Positions 52,195 through 61,424 of a DNA stretch of 64,000 nucleotides are shown in pieces. This DNA is from Thermohalobaculum sp039805905 (lineage in GTDB: Bacteria > Pseudomonadota > Alphaproteobacteria > Rhodobacterales > Rhodobacteraceae), in the NCBI GenBank assembly GCA_039805905.1, contig JBDIVM010000013.1, positions 1 through 64,000 of the forward strand, read 5' to 3'. Under the pieces are notes generated by a model. The model ran no database searches, had not been told where the DNA came from, and saw only the letters and a program-made list of their open reading frames with translations. The position numbers and the translations under genes are program-made. The first letter of the stretch is position 1. Each line of letters opens with the position of its first letter.

Positions 52195-53172
52195 ATGGAC
52201 GAAGTGGAGAGCGCCGACCGGGCCGGCCCGCGGGAGCGGGCTCCTGCAATCATCTCGCGCCGATCGCTGTTCCGGGGTGCCGGCGCACTCGGGATGGGCG
52301 CGGCCGGCGCCGGGCTGCTCGCCGGCGGCGCCCGGGCCCAGTCGACCGACTGGACCCAGCCCGGCAACAACAACCATGTGCTCGAGCTGCAGGCGGCGCA
52401 GACGTTTCCCGACGGAGGGGTCGGAATCGACTTCTATGGCCACTGCGCCATGAAGCTGACATCCCCCGGAGGCGCCACGCTGATGTTCGATCCGTGGCGC
52501 GACGACCCGTCCGGGGCGTGGGGTCTCTGGTTCAAGAACAAGTTCCCGGAGACCCTCGTCGACATCACGCTCTCGACCCACACGCATTTCGACCACGATG
52601 CGGTGGACCGGCCGCAGTCGACCATGATCCTCGACCGGATGGTCGGCGACTTCGCCTTCGCCGATGTCAGGATCAAGGGCTTCGCCGACAAGCATGCCTG
52701 CACGGCTCCGGGCTGGTACACGTGGACGAACGCGCTGAAGGAATTCGGCGTCGACGCCTGCCCGCCGAACAATCCCGGTCACATGGACATGGTGACCTAT
52801 CTGGTCGAGATCGGCGGGGTGCGCATCCTGATCTGGGGCGATAACCGGCACAACCCCGCCGATGCCTTCTGGGACTGGGCCGGTCGGGTGGACGTGCTCA
52901 CGCTTCCGGTGGACGGCTCGCAGCACATCCTGTCCTTCGCCCAGGGTGACGCGATCGTCGATCGCCTCAAACCCAAGGTCGTGATCCCGACCCACTATCT
53001 GAGCGAGACGACGACCTATACCCTCTCGACCCTGGCGCCGGCGGACGAGTGGGTGAAGGGCCAGAGGAGCTACCGCATGCTGGACAGTGCCCGGCTCGAT
53101 CTTGCGGCCGCCGATGTGGCCGAGATGGATCGCGAGTTTCTCTATTTCGGCAGTCACGCACAGACCGCCTGA
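52195..53172 (+). CDS. Tat-exported MBL-fold metallohydrolase
   Basis: 325 aa. Twin-arginine signal ISRRSLFRGAGALGMGAAGA, so exported folded to the periplasm. The metal site HTHFDH (H129, H131, D133, H134) is present, with GHMDMVTYLVEIGGVRILIW and PTHYLSETTTYTL further on. The fold resembles the UlaG/beta-lactamase-like group. Substrate unknown. Convergent with the ABC transporter operon. Confidence 0.88.
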   Translation: MDEVESADRAGPRERAPAIISRRSLFRGAGALGMGAAGAGLLAGGARAQSTDWTQPGNNNHVLELQAAQTFPDGGVGIDFYGHCAMKLTSPGGATLMFDPWRDDPSGAWGLWFKNKFPETLVDITLSTHTHFDHDAVDRPQSTMILDRMVGDFAFADVRIKGFADKHACTAPGWYTWTNALKEFGVDACPPNNPGHMDMVTYLVEIGGVRILIWGDNRHNPADAFWDWAGRVDVLTLPVDGSQHILSFAQGDAIVDRLKPKVVIPTHYLSETTTYTLSTLAPADEWVKGQRSYRMLDSARLDLAAADVAEMDREFLYFGSHAQTA

Positions 53173-53181
53173 CGGACCCCG

Positions 53182-53210
53182 GGCGGGAGGAGGCGTTGCC
53201 CCCTCCCGTC
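53182..53210. terminator. Bidirectional terminator between convergent genes
   Basis: A GC-rich stem gggaggaggc / gccccctccc (one mismatch) with a 3-base loop, extendable by three pairs, sits between the MBL gene (+) stop and the ABC ATPase (-) stop. No long T run. Confidence 0.6.
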
Positions 53211-53215
53211 CTCGA

Positions 53216-54850
53216 TCAGTGTCCCGCCGCCGCCATCCGGCGGCTCGCGAGCGCCTTCTCGAGCCAGCCGAGTTCCATCTCGGGCACGGATTTCAGCAGG
53301 AGGTCGGTATAATCGTCGAACGGCGGGCTCAGCACTGTCGACTTCGGCCCGGAGCGCACCACCCGGCCCTTGTACATCACCGCGATCGAGTCGGCGATCG
53401 CGCGCACCGTGGCGATGTCATGAGTGATGAACAGGTAGCTGACCCCGGTCTCCTTCTGCAGCTCCATCAGGAGCTTCAGGATGCCCTCGGCGACCAGCGG
53501 GTCCAGCGCCGACGTCGGCTCGTCGCAGATCAGCAGCCTCGGCTGAGCCGCCAGCGACCGGGCGATGCAGACGCGCTGCTTCTGCCCGCCCGAAAGCTCG
53601 GCCGGGTAGCGGTCGGCGAAGGGATCGCCCATCTCGATCAGGTCGAGCAGGTCGGTGACCTTGCGGCGCCGCTCCTCGCCCTTGATGCCGAAATAGAACG
53701 TCAGCGGGCGGCCGATGATCTCCTCCACCGTCTGGCGCGGGTTCATCGCCACATCCGCCATCTGGTAGATCATCTGCAGCTCGCGGAGCTGATCCTTGCT
53801 GCGGTCCTTCAGCGCCGGCGGCAGCGGCTTGCCGTCGAAGATCACCTGGCCCTTCACCGGCGGCAGCAGGCCCGTGATCACCCGGGCGGTGGTCGACTTG
53901 CCCGACCCCGACTCGCCCACCACCGCCAGCGTCTGGCCCGGCGGCAGATGCATGGTCACGTCGAACAGCACCGGCGCGCCGCGCCCGTAGGCCGCATCGA
54001 CATGTTCGAGCCGCATCAGTGACTGGCTCTGGTCCGGCGCCTCGGGCTTGATGTCCGAGCGGATCGAGATCAGGTCGCGCGTGTACGTCTCGTGCGGATC
54101 CTCGATGATCTGCTTGACCGGCCCGTACTCGACGGTGTTGCCGTGGCGGAGCACCATGATGTCATCCGAGATCTGCGCCACAACCGCGAGGTCGTGGGTG
54201 ATGTAGATCGCCGCAACCTGGGTCTCCTCGATGGCATGCTTGATCGCGGCCAGAACGTCGATCTGGGTGGTCACGTCCAGCGCGGTGGTCGGCTCGTCGA
54301 AGATGATCAGGTCGGGGTTCGGGCAGAGCGCCATCGCGGTCATCGCCCGCTGGAGCTGGCCACCGGAGACCTGGTGCGGGAAGCGCGTGCCGAAACTGTC
54401 GGGATCGGGCAGGCCGAGCACCCCGAAGAGATAGCGCGCCCGCTCGACCGCGGCGGTCCGGCTCATGACGCCGTGCATCACCGACGCCTCGATCACCTGG
54501 TCGCCGAGCCTCATGGCGGGATTGAAGGCGGCTGCCGCCGACTGCGCGACATAGCACACCTTCCGGCCGCGAATCTCGCGGATGCCTGCCCTGGTGTAGC
54601 GCAGGATGTCCTTGCCATCGAGCAGCACCTGGCCGCCGGTAATACGGACGCCGCCCCGGCCATAGGCCAGCGCGGCGAGCCCGATCGTGGACTTGCCGGC
54701 ACCCGACTCGCCGATCAGGCCGATGACCTTGCCCTTCTCGAGGTCGAAGCTGACACCCTTGACAATCTCGATGTCGACCGGATCCTCGCCCGGCGGATAG
54801 ACCGTCGCCCCGATCTTCAGGTCGCGGACCTGCAGAAGGTTCCTCGCCAT
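53216..54850 (-). CDS. Dual ABC ATPase of an oligopeptide-type transporter
   Basis: 544 aa: two ATPase domains in one chain (DppD-DppF fusion type). First domain: GESGAGKST, VSGGQLQRAMTAMAL and LIIFDEPTTALDVTTQ. Second domain: GESGSGKST, LSGGQKQRVCIARSLAAQ and LLICDEPTSALDPLVAEG. Both Walker sets are intact, so it can power uptake alone. Overlaps the permease gene upstream by one base. Last gene of the operon. Confidence 0.95.
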   Translation of the reverse strand: MARNLLQVRDLKIGATVYPPGEDPVDIEIVKGVSFDLEKGKVIGLIGESGAGKSTIGLAALAYGRGGVRITGGQVLLDGKDILRYTRAGIREIRGRKVCYVAQSAAAAFNPAMRLGDQVIEASVMHGVMSRTAAVERARYLFGVLGLPDPDSFGTRFPHQVSGGQLQRAMTAMALCPNPDLIIFDEPTTALDVTTQIDVLAAIKHAIEETQVAAIYITHDLAVVAQISDDIMVLRHGNTVEYGPVKQIIEDPHETYTRDLISIRSDIKPEAPDQSQSLMRLEHVDAAYGRGAPVLFDVTMHLPPGQTLAVVGESGSGKSTTARVITGLLPPVKGQVIFDGKPLPPALKDRSKDQLRELQMIYQMADVAMNPRQTVEEIIGRPLTFYFGIKGEERRRKVTDLLDLIEMGDPFADRYPAELSGGQKQRVCIARSLAAQPRLLICDEPTSALDPLVAEGILKLLMELQKETGVSYLFITHDIATVRAIADSIAVMYKGRVVRSGPKSTVLSPPFDDYTDLLLKSVPEMELGWLEKALASRRMAAAGH

Positions 54851-55920
54851 CAGCCGCGCCCTCCCTTCAGGCTGGCGGTGCGGTTCAGCAGCCAGTCCAC
54901 CACCATGTTGACACAGACGGCGAGCAGCGCGATCGCCGCGCCCGGATAGAGCGCGGCCGGCACCAGGAAGATGATCCCGTCCTTGTTGTCCTTGACCATC
55001 CCGCCCCAGTCCGCCTCGGGCGGCTGGATTCCGAGGCCGAGGAACGAAAGCGAGGAAAGGAACAGGATCGCGAAGGCGAAGCGCAGTCCGAACTCGGCGA
55101 TCAGCGGGGTCAGCACGTTGGGCAGGATCTCGCGGAAGATGATCCAGGCCCAGCCCTCGCCCCGAAGCCGGGCCGCCTCGACGAAATCCTGCACCACGAT
55201 GTCGATTGCAACCGCCCGGCCCAGCCGGAACACGCGGGTCTGGTCGATGAGCGCCATCACCGCGATCAGGATGAAGATGTTCTGCGGCAGTGCCGCGAGC
55301 ACGACAAGGGCAAAGATCAGCGTCGGGATCGCCAGCATCAGGTCGTTGACCCGGCTCAGCACCTGATCGACCCAGCCGCCCACCACCGCTGCGGTGAAGC
55401 TGAGGAACATGCCGACCGCGAAACTCAGCACGCCGGCCGCCAAGGCCACCGCAATCGTCGTCTGGGCGCCATAGATCAGCCGCGAGAGCATGTCGCGCCC
55501 CAGGTTGTCGGTGCCGAGCAGGAATCTCTCGTCGGCCGGCTGCCAGACATCGCCGACGATCTGGCGCTCGCCGAATGGCGCGACCGCGTCCGCGAAGATT
55601 GCCAGGATCAGGACGACGATGATGAACAGCATCCCGAACGAGGCGGTGAGCGGCGCGGTCTTCATGAAGCGCGACGCCTTCTCGGGCAGGATCATCACCA
55701 TGTATTCCCGGAAGCAGTAACCGAGTCCGCCTGCCGCGGCGAGCAGGATGAACAGCGTGGAAATGGCCCAGAAGGCCGCCTGCCCCCACAGCAGGCCGAA
55801 GAGCAGCGAGGCGAGCGTGACGGTGAACAGCACCCCGAAGACCTCGCGGCGCCCGAAATGGGCCGCGAGGCTCGACCCCGCGATCAGCAGCGCGAAGTAG
55901 CCGAAGACGAAGAGCGACAT
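54850..55920 (-). CDS. ABC permease (DppC-like) with N-terminal extension
   Basis: 356 aa. The core from about residue 85 is a standard DppC permease: FLLGTDNLGRDMLSRLIYGA, VNDLMLAIPTLIFALVVLAA and EAARLRGEGWAWIIFREILP (EAA loop). The first 85 residues add about three hydrophobic helices (FVFGYFALLIAGSSLAA, VTLASLLFGLLWGQAAFW, ILLAAAGGLGYCF) not normally found in the family (about 280-300 aa). The extension is in frame and the start is close to the dppB-like stop. Confidence 0.9.
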   Translation of the reverse strand: MSLFVFGYFALLIAGSSLAAHFGRREVFGVLFTVTLASLLFGLLWGQAAFWAISTLFILLAAAGGLGYCFREYMVMILPEKASRFMKTAPLTASFGMLFIIVVLILAIFADAVAPFGERQIVGDVWQPADERFLLGTDNLGRDMLSRLIYGAQTTIAVALAAGVLSFAVGMFLSFTAAVVGGWVDQVLSRVNDLMLAIPTLIFALVVLAALPQNIFILIAVMALIDQTRVFRLGRAVAIDIVVQDFVEAARLRGEGWAWIIFREILPNVLTPLIAEFGLRFAFAILFLSSLSFLGLGIQPPEADWGGMVKDNKDGIIFLVPAALYPGAAIALLAVCVNMVVDWLLNRTASLKGGRG

Positions 55921-55928
55921 GGTCTACC

Positions 55929-56909
55929 TCACTTCGGATGCATGAGCCGCGGATTGGCGAGGATCGCCCCGATGTCGGCAAGCATGTTGAGGACCACATA
56001 GACCCCGGCAAAGACAACCCCGCAGGCCTGCACCACCGGCATGTCGCGCACGGTGACGGCATCGACGAAATACTGCCCCATGCCCGGATAGGCGAAGATC
56101 ACCTCGACCACCACGACGCCGACCACGAGATAGGCCAGGTTCAGCGCCACCACATTGATGATCGGCGCGATCGCGTTCGGCGCGGCATGCTTGCGGATCA
56201 CCGTCATCATCGGCACGCCCTTGAGCTCGGCCGTCTCAATATAGGCCGAGTCCATGATGTTCAGGATCGCCGCCCGCGTCATCCGCATCATGTGCGCCAG
56301 CGTCACCACCACCAGTGTCGCTGCCGGCAGCGCGACCAGTTCGAAATTCGCGAAGCTCCAGAGCGGGTCGGACGGGATGATCGGCGGGCCATCGCCCAGA
56401 CCGAGCACGAGGGCGAAGAAGAAGATGAACAGATAGCCGACGAAGAACTCGGGCATCGAGATCGCGGCGAGCGAAACGACATTGATCACATGGTCCGGCA
56501 GCTTGTTGCGGAAGAACACCGCCACCATCCCGAGGCCCACCGAGATCGGCACCGCGAAGATCGCCGAAACCGTGGCGAGGAACATGGTGTTCGAAAGCCG
56601 CTTCAGCAGTTGCGAGTTCACGCTGGCCTTGTTGGCCCAGCTCTGGCCGAAGTCGCCGGTGAGCACACCGCCCAGCCAGTTGAAGTAGCGTGTGATGACC
56701 GGCTGGTCGAGGCCGAGCTCCTTCCGGATGTTGGCCACCGCCTCCGGCGTCGCGCTCTGGCCGAGGAAGTTGCGGGCAAAGTCGCCCGGCAGCAGCTCGA
56801 CGCCGATGAACAGCAGTGCGGAAATCGCGAGGATGACCAGAACCCCGATGCCGATCCGCTGCACAAGCAGCGTCACGACCGGGCTCATGCCGGATTTGCC
56901 GGAAGCCAT
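55929..56909 (-). CDS. ABC permease (DppB-like)
   Basis: 326 aa, six helices. Family segments: LLVQRIGIGVLVILAISALL, ELGLDQPVITRYFNWLGGVL, ETAELKGVPMMTVIRKHAAP (EAA loop) and YPGMGQYFVDAVTVRDMPVV. First permease of the operon, 8 bases before the second one. Confidence 0.94.
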   Translation of the reverse strand: MASGKSGMSPVVTLLVQRIGIGVLVILAISALLFIGVELLPGDFARNFLGQSATPEAVANIRKELGLDQPVITRYFNWLGGVLTGDFGQSWANKASVNSQLLKRLSNTMFLATVSAIFAVPISVGLGMVAVFFRNKLPDHVINVVSLAAISMPEFFVGYLFIFFFALVLGLGDGPPIIPSDPLWSFANFELVALPAATLVVVTLAHMMRMTRAAILNIMDSAYIETAELKGVPMMTVIRKHAAPNAIAPIINVVALNLAYLVVGVVVVEVIFAYPGMGQYFVDAVTVRDMPVVQACGVVFAGVYVVLNMLADIGAILANPRLMHPK

Positions 56910-56966
56910 GACCTGTTCCCCCGAATGTGTCTCGGGCGGCGGGTCGCCCCGCCGCCCGCCCGTGCG

Positions 56967-58559
56967 TCAGGCCACGAGCCAGCTGCGGCTGGCAATCAGG
57001 CCGTTCGACATCGGCTGCGACGGGTCGGTCAGCACACCCTGCAGCTTCGCCGTCGAGGCATCGACGAAGTCGTTGAACATCGGCAGGATAAGCCCTCCCT
57101 CGTTGTTCAGCATCAGCGCCATGTCGGTGAAGATCTGCTTGCGCTTCACCGGGTCGATCTCGGCGCGGGCCTGCACCAGCATGGCGTCGAACTCGGGCCG
57201 CTTCCAGCGGGTGTCGTTCCAGTCGGCATCCGACTTGTAGGCGACCGCATACATCTGCGCCTGCGTCGGCCGGCCGCCCCAGTAGGAGGTGCAGAAGGGC
57301 TGGACGTTCCAGACATTCGACCAGTAGCCGTCCGCCGGCTCGCGCTTGACCTCGATCGGGATGCCGGCAGCGGCGCAGGTCTGCTGGAACAGCACCGCGG
57401 CGCTCTCCGCCCCGTTGAAGGCGGCGTCCGAGGTGCGCAGCACGATCGGGGTCCCGTCATGTCCGGACTTCTTGTAGTGGAAGGCCGCCTTGTCGGTGTC
57501 GAACGGGCGCTGCGGGATCGCGTCCGGGAACAGCGCATATGCGGCATTGATCGGGAAGTCGTTGCCGACCGAGCCGTAGCCGCGCAGGATCTTGTCCACC
57601 ATCTCCTCGCGGTTCATGGCGTATTTCAGCGCCAGCCGCAGGTCGTTATTGTCGAACGGCGGGGTATCGACGTGGCAGATGAACACGTAGTGCCCGCGGC
57701 CAGACACGTTGTTGATCTGCAGCCCCGGCGCCTTGGTCAGGAGATCGATCGTCTTCGGATCGACCCGGTTGATCGCGTGCACCTTGCCCGAGGTCAGCGC
57801 CGCAACGCGGGCGGTCAGATCGTTGATCACCAGGACTTCGAACGAGTCGTACCAGGCGTAGTCGCTCATCCAGTGGTCGTCGCGCCGCTTCAGGATGTGC
57901 CGCACGCCGGGCTCGTTGGCCTCGACCACATAGGGGCCGGTGCCGATCGCCGCCTCCGTGCCATCGAGCCCGCCGTTCGGCTGGATCAGCAGATGATAGT
58001 CCGACAGCAGGTAGGGCAAGTCGGCGTCGCCGGATTCGAGATCGAACACCACGTTGTCGCCATCCGCCTTGAAGGACTGGCCGATCGATTTCATGATGCC
58101 CAGAGCGCCCGACTTGGCGTTCTCGTCCGAATGGCGCTTCAGCGTCGCGACCACATCCTCGACCGTCATCTCCTTGCCGTTCGAGAAGGTGATGCCCTTG
58201 CGGATCTTGAACGCCCATTTCTTCGCGTCGGCCGAGGCCTCCCAGCTCTCCGCCAGCCAGGGCTGTGCGGTACCGTCCTTCGGGTCGGTGATCACCAGGG
58301 CCTCGCCCCAGCCGAAATTGACGTTGTGCATCACGGTGCTGGTGGCGAGCGCCGGATCGAGGCTGTCGGTCGAGGCCCCGCCGTTCAGGCCCATGATCAA
58401 GTGTCCGCCCTTGACCGGGTTGGCACGCGCCGTGCCGCCGAGCAGCTGCGTTGCAAGCGGCGCCGAAAGGCCGAGCGCCGCGGCGCGGCCGATGAAGTCG
58501 CGCCGGCTCATCTGGCCGCGCACGACCATCAGACTGAGATCCTTCAGCTCCCTGCACAT
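56967..58559 (-). CDS. ABC substrate-binding protein, family 5, Tat-type signal
   Basis: 530 aa. MSRRDFIGRAAALGLSAPLA is a twin-arginine signal preceded by 16 residues. SBP_bac_5 features: TSTVMHNVNFGWGEALVITD, AQPWLAESWEASADAKKWAF, DNNDLRLALKYAMNREEMVD and QQTCAAAGIPIEVKREPADG. It delivers solute to the permeases encoded next. The mttB-like gene directly upstream hints at a methylated amine or betaine-like or conjugated substrate, but family 5 proteins usually bind peptides, nickel or opines. Confidence 0.93.
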   Translation of the reverse strand: MCRELKDLSLMVVRGQMSRRDFIGRAAALGLSAPLATQLLGGTARANPVKGGHLIMGLNGGASTDSLDPALATSTVMHNVNFGWGEALVITDPKDGTAQPWLAESWEASADAKKWAFKIRKGITFSNGKEMTVEDVVATLKRHSDENAKSGALGIMKSIGQSFKADGDNVVFDLESGDADLPYLLSDYHLLIQPNGGLDGTEAAIGTGPYVVEANEPGVRHILKRRDDHWMSDYAWYDSFEVLVINDLTARVAALTSGKVHAINRVDPKTIDLLTKAPGLQINNVSGRGHYVFICHVDTPPFDNNDLRLALKYAMNREEMVDKILRGYGSVGNDFPINAAYALFPDAIPQRPFDTDKAAFHYKKSGHDGTPIVLRTSDAAFNGAESAAVLFQQTCAAAGIPIEVKREPADGYWSNVWNVQPFCTSYWGGRPTQAQMYAVAYKSDADWNDTRWKRPEFDAMLVQARAEIDPVKRKQIFTDMALMLNNEGGLILPMFNDFVDASTAKLQGVLTDPSQPMSNGLIASRSWLVA

Positions 58560-58710
58560 CTCTGGTTTCCTCCCGTGGAAAATGTTGTTTGTGTAAAGTC
58601 ACTTTGGCGCTGCAATCTGCCGCAGGCAATGGCAAAAAGCGACATGCGCCGGTCGGAATCCGGCGCAGCCCGCAGAAGAATGATTATTTGTCTGACAATC
58701 GGTCATCTCC

Positions 58711-58728
58711 GCTGACCGGTTGGTCAGC
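58711..58728 (-). terminator. Hairpin after the mttB-like gene
   Basis: Perfect inverted repeat gctgacc-ggtt-ggtcagc, 20 bases beyond the mttB-like stop. Could end part of the transcript or be a regulator site before the transporter genes. Confidence 0.35.
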
Positions 58729-58747
58729 GAGCGATGCGTTCTCCGGG

Positions 58748-60292
58748 TCAGGGATCGCCGTCGCCGATCTCGGCCTTGCGCCGGGCGACGTAGTCCTCCA
58801 GCGCCTCGCGGATGGCGGGGTCCATCGGCGGTTCCTCGTATTCGGCCAGCGCCTGCTGCCAGAGTGCAGTGGCCCGGTCGCGGGCCGTCCTGGCACCCGC
58901 CTCTTCCCAGCTCTGCCAGTTGCGCCAGTCGCTGAGCAGCGGAGCGTAGAACGCGGTCTCGTAGCGCTCCATCGTGTGCGGATCACCGAAGAAATGCCCG
59001 CCCGTCGGAACGCGGCCGATGGCGTCGAGCCCGAGCGTGCCCTCGTCCACCTCGATGGGCCTGAGGAACTCGAACATGTGCTGGATGATTTCCACATCCA
59101 TCACGAACTTCTCGTAGCTGGCGCAGAGCCCGCCCTCGAGCCAGCCGGCGGCGTGGTAGAGCAGGTTCACGCCCCCCAGCACGCAGCCCCACATCGACAT
59201 CATCGTCTCCCAGACCGCCTGCTCGTCGGCGGCGACCGAGGCGGTGCCGGGCGAGGTGCGGTAGGGGAGCCCGTAGCGCCGCGCGAGCTGGCCGGAGGCG
59301 ACTACCGCCCTGGCGTGCTCGGGGGTGCCGAAGGCAGGGGCGCCCGACTTCATGTCGACATTCGAGAGGAACGAGCCGTAGAGCACCGGCGTGCCGGGCC
59401 GGACAAGCTGCGCCAGCACGATGCCGAACAGCGCCTCCGCGTTCTGCTGCGCGAGCGCCGCGGGCAGCGTGACCGGCGTCATCGCCCCCATCAGCGTGAA
59501 GGGCGTGACCGAGATCGGCTGGCCGTACTCGGCCTGGGTCATCAGCCCCTCGATCATCGCCTCGTCGAAGCGGCGCGGCGAGTTGACCGAGATGATCGTG
59601 GTGACGCCGGGATCGGCGATCATCTGCTCCGCGGTCATGCCGCGCGCGATCGCCATCATCTCGATACCGTCGCGCGCCCTGCCCCGGCCGATCGAGGTGC
59701 AGTGATAGCTGCGGTCCGAGAGCGTCAGGTTCCAGAGATAGCAGTCGAGATGCCGCGTGTTGGCCGGCATCTCGATCGGCGCCGCCACCTGGTTCCCGAT
59801 CATGTGAACGGCATTGAAGTGCTGGGTCAGCCGGATGAAGTTCCGGTAGTCCTCGGCATTGGACGCACGCCGCCCGCGCACCCGGTCGTGCACTGCGGGC
59901 GGTCCGGCGACCAGCGTCGTGACGAGGTCGCGCCCGCCCAGATGCACCCGGCGCGCCGGATTGCGCGGGGTCAGCGTCGCACTGGCGGGCGCCTTCGCCA
60001 CATGCTCCAGCACCATGCCGCGGTCCATCGTCACGCGCATCGTCGCGCGATCGACCTTCGCCCCGGCCCGCTCCAGCAGGTCGCAGGCGCCGGGGTGCAT
60101 GGCCTCGATGCCGAACTCCTCGAGGATGCGCATCGAGGCATCGTGCACCGCCTCGAGCTGCTCGGGCCGCAGGAGTGCCATCGGGGCATAGCGATTCTGC
60201 ACCCGCTGCCAGGGAAGCTGGCGGATGGAGCCGCCCGCGCTGCGGCGCTCGCGCCTCCGGTGGCCCCGCCTGCTCTCCTCGACCGTCGTCAT
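58748..60292 (-). CDS. Non-pyrrolysine MttB-family methyltransferase
   Basis: 514 aa from the ATG at 60292. Family segments: MALLRPEQLEAVHDASMRIL, YGSFLSNVDMKSGAPAFGTP, YHAAGWLEGGLCASYEKFVM and GGHFFGDPHTMERYE. MttB proteins move a methyl group from trimethylamine or betaines to a corrinoid protein. No in-frame stop (amber) occurs, so it belongs to the pyrrolysine-free branch, members of which use glycine betaine or related quaternary amines. No corrinoid protein gene is in this window. Lies upstream of a family 5 ABC transporter and divergent from a GlxA-type regulator. Confidence 0.9.
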   Translation of the reverse strand: MTTVEESRRGHRRRERRSAGGSIRQLPWQRVQNRYAPMALLRPEQLEAVHDASMRILEEFGIEAMHPGACDLLERAGAKVDRATMRVTMDRGMVLEHVAKAPASATLTPRNPARRVHLGGRDLVTTLVAGPPAVHDRVRGRRASNAEDYRNFIRLTQHFNAVHMIGNQVAAPIEMPANTRHLDCYLWNLTLSDRSYHCTSIGRGRARDGIEMMAIARGMTAEQMIADPGVTTIISVNSPRRFDEAMIEGLMTQAEYGQPISVTPFTLMGAMTPVTLPAALAQQNAEALFGIVLAQLVRPGTPVLYGSFLSNVDMKSGAPAFGTPEHARAVVASGQLARRYGLPYRTSPGTASVAADEQAVWETMMSMWGCVLGGVNLLYHAAGWLEGGLCASYEKFVMDVEIIQHMFEFLRPIEVDEGTLGLDAIGRVPTGGHFFGDPHTMERYETAFYAPLLSDWRNWQSWEEAGARTARDRATALWQQALAEYEEPPMDPAIREALEDYVARRKAEIGDGDP

Positions 60293-60390
60293 CCGGAATT
60301 CCCTCTGCTGGCCGGGGCGCTGTTGACTGGCCGATGGTCCCGGGCAATTGTCGCCTCCGCAGTCAAAAACGCGACACATTGCACCACAGC
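60293..60390. promoter_or_regulatory. Divergent promoter region, mttB-like / GlxA-type regulator
   Basis: 98 bases separate the two divergent starts and must hold both promoters. A gcgacacattgcacc segment near 60,370 might be an operator; no defined site can be asserted. Confidence 0.35.
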
Positions 60391-61419
60391 ATGGCCGACA
60401 GCCGGAAGCCCCGTCCTGAATCTCCCCGCAAGCCGACGGTGATCGGCTTCCTGCTGGTGCGCGACTTCTCAATGCTGAGTGTCGTCAGCGCGGTCGAGCC
60501 GCTGCGCGGCGCCAACCGCCTGCTGGGCCGGACGTGCTACGAATGGCGGTTCCACTCGAATGACGGGCAGCCGGTGACCGCCTCGAACGGCATGGCCGTG
60601 AACGTAGCCGGCAGCCTGGCCGATGCGACCGCCGGCCCGGCCCCGCTCGACTACCTGTTCGTCTGCGCCGGGCTCGACACCGATCCGCCGAACCGGGCGC
60701 GGCTGCATGCCGGGCTCAGCAAGTGTGCGCGCGCGGGGATCGTACTCGGATCGCTGTCGGGCGGCAGCTTCATCCTGGCGCGCGCCGGGCTCCTGAACGG
60801 CTACCGCTGCACAATCCACTGGGAGTTCCAGCCCGCCTTCGCCGAGGCGTTCCCCGAACTCGAGCTCTCGCCGGGCCTGTTCGTGATCGACCGTGATCGC
60901 TGGACCGGTTCGGGCGGGATCGCCAGCATGGATATGATGCTGCACCTGATCGAGCGCGATCACGGGGCCCAGCTCTCGCGCGCGGTCGGCAACCAGTTCC
61001 AGATCGACCGTATCCGCAACTCGGCGATTCATCAGCGCCCGGGGCAGCTTGACCGGATGGAGAACCTGCCGGCGCCGCTCCAGAAGGCGATCGAGCTGAT
61101 GATGGCGAACATCGAGACGCCGCTGAGGATGGAGGAGCTGGCAGATCTGTCAGGGCTGCGGCTCAGGCGCATGGAGCGGATGTTCAAGTCGCACCTCAAT
61201 GCCTCGCCGGCGCAATATTACCGCGGGCTCCGGCTCGAGAAGGCCCGCGACCTCCTGCTCTATACCAACCTCTCGACGCTGGAGATCGGGGTGCTGACCG
61301 GCTTCTCGTCGAGCTCGCATTTCGCTATGGCCTACCAGCGGCACTATGGTATGCGGCCGACCGATGCGCGCCGTCCGGCGCCCGCACGCCCGCGGGAGAC
61401 CCCAGCCCTCAAGGAGTGA
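60391..61419 (+). CDS. GlxA-type AraC-family transcriptional regulator
   Basis: 342 aa. The N-terminal DJ-1/PfpI-like domain (VIGFLLVRDFSMLSVVSAVE, VLGSLSGGSFILARAGLLNG) is followed by two AraC helix-turn-helices (MRMEELADLSGLRLRRMERM-like, LRLEKARDLLLYTNLSTLEI, GFSSSSHFAMAYQRHYGMRP). The architecture matches GbdR/ArgR-type regulators that respond to betaines and amino acids. Divergent from mttB, so probably controls it; likely also the hydroxyacid dehydrogenase that follows 5 bases later. Confidence 0.92.
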   Translation: MADSRKPRPESPRKPTVIGFLLVRDFSMLSVVSAVEPLRGANRLLGRTCYEWRFHSNDGQPVTASNGMAVNVAGSLADATAGPAPLDYLFVCAGLDTDPPNRARLHAGLSKCARAGIVLGSLSGGSFILARAGLLNGYRCTIHWEFQPAFAEAFPELELSPGLFVIDRDRWTGSGGIASMDMMLHLIERDHGAQLSRAVGNQFQIDRIRNSAIHQRPGQLDRMENLPAPLQKAIELMMANIETPLRMEELADLSGLRLRRMERMFKSHLNASPAQYYRGLRLEKARDLLLYTNLSTLEIGVLTGFSSSSHFAMAYQRHYGMRPTDARRPAPARPRETPALKE

Positions 61420-61424
61420 GACGA

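Noticed and set aside
55938..58715. 925-codon plus-strand open frame opposite the ABC transporter genes
   Set aside because: His/Arg/Asp-rich composition typical of antisense frames in GC-rich DNA; the minus strand encodes evident permeases and a binding protein.
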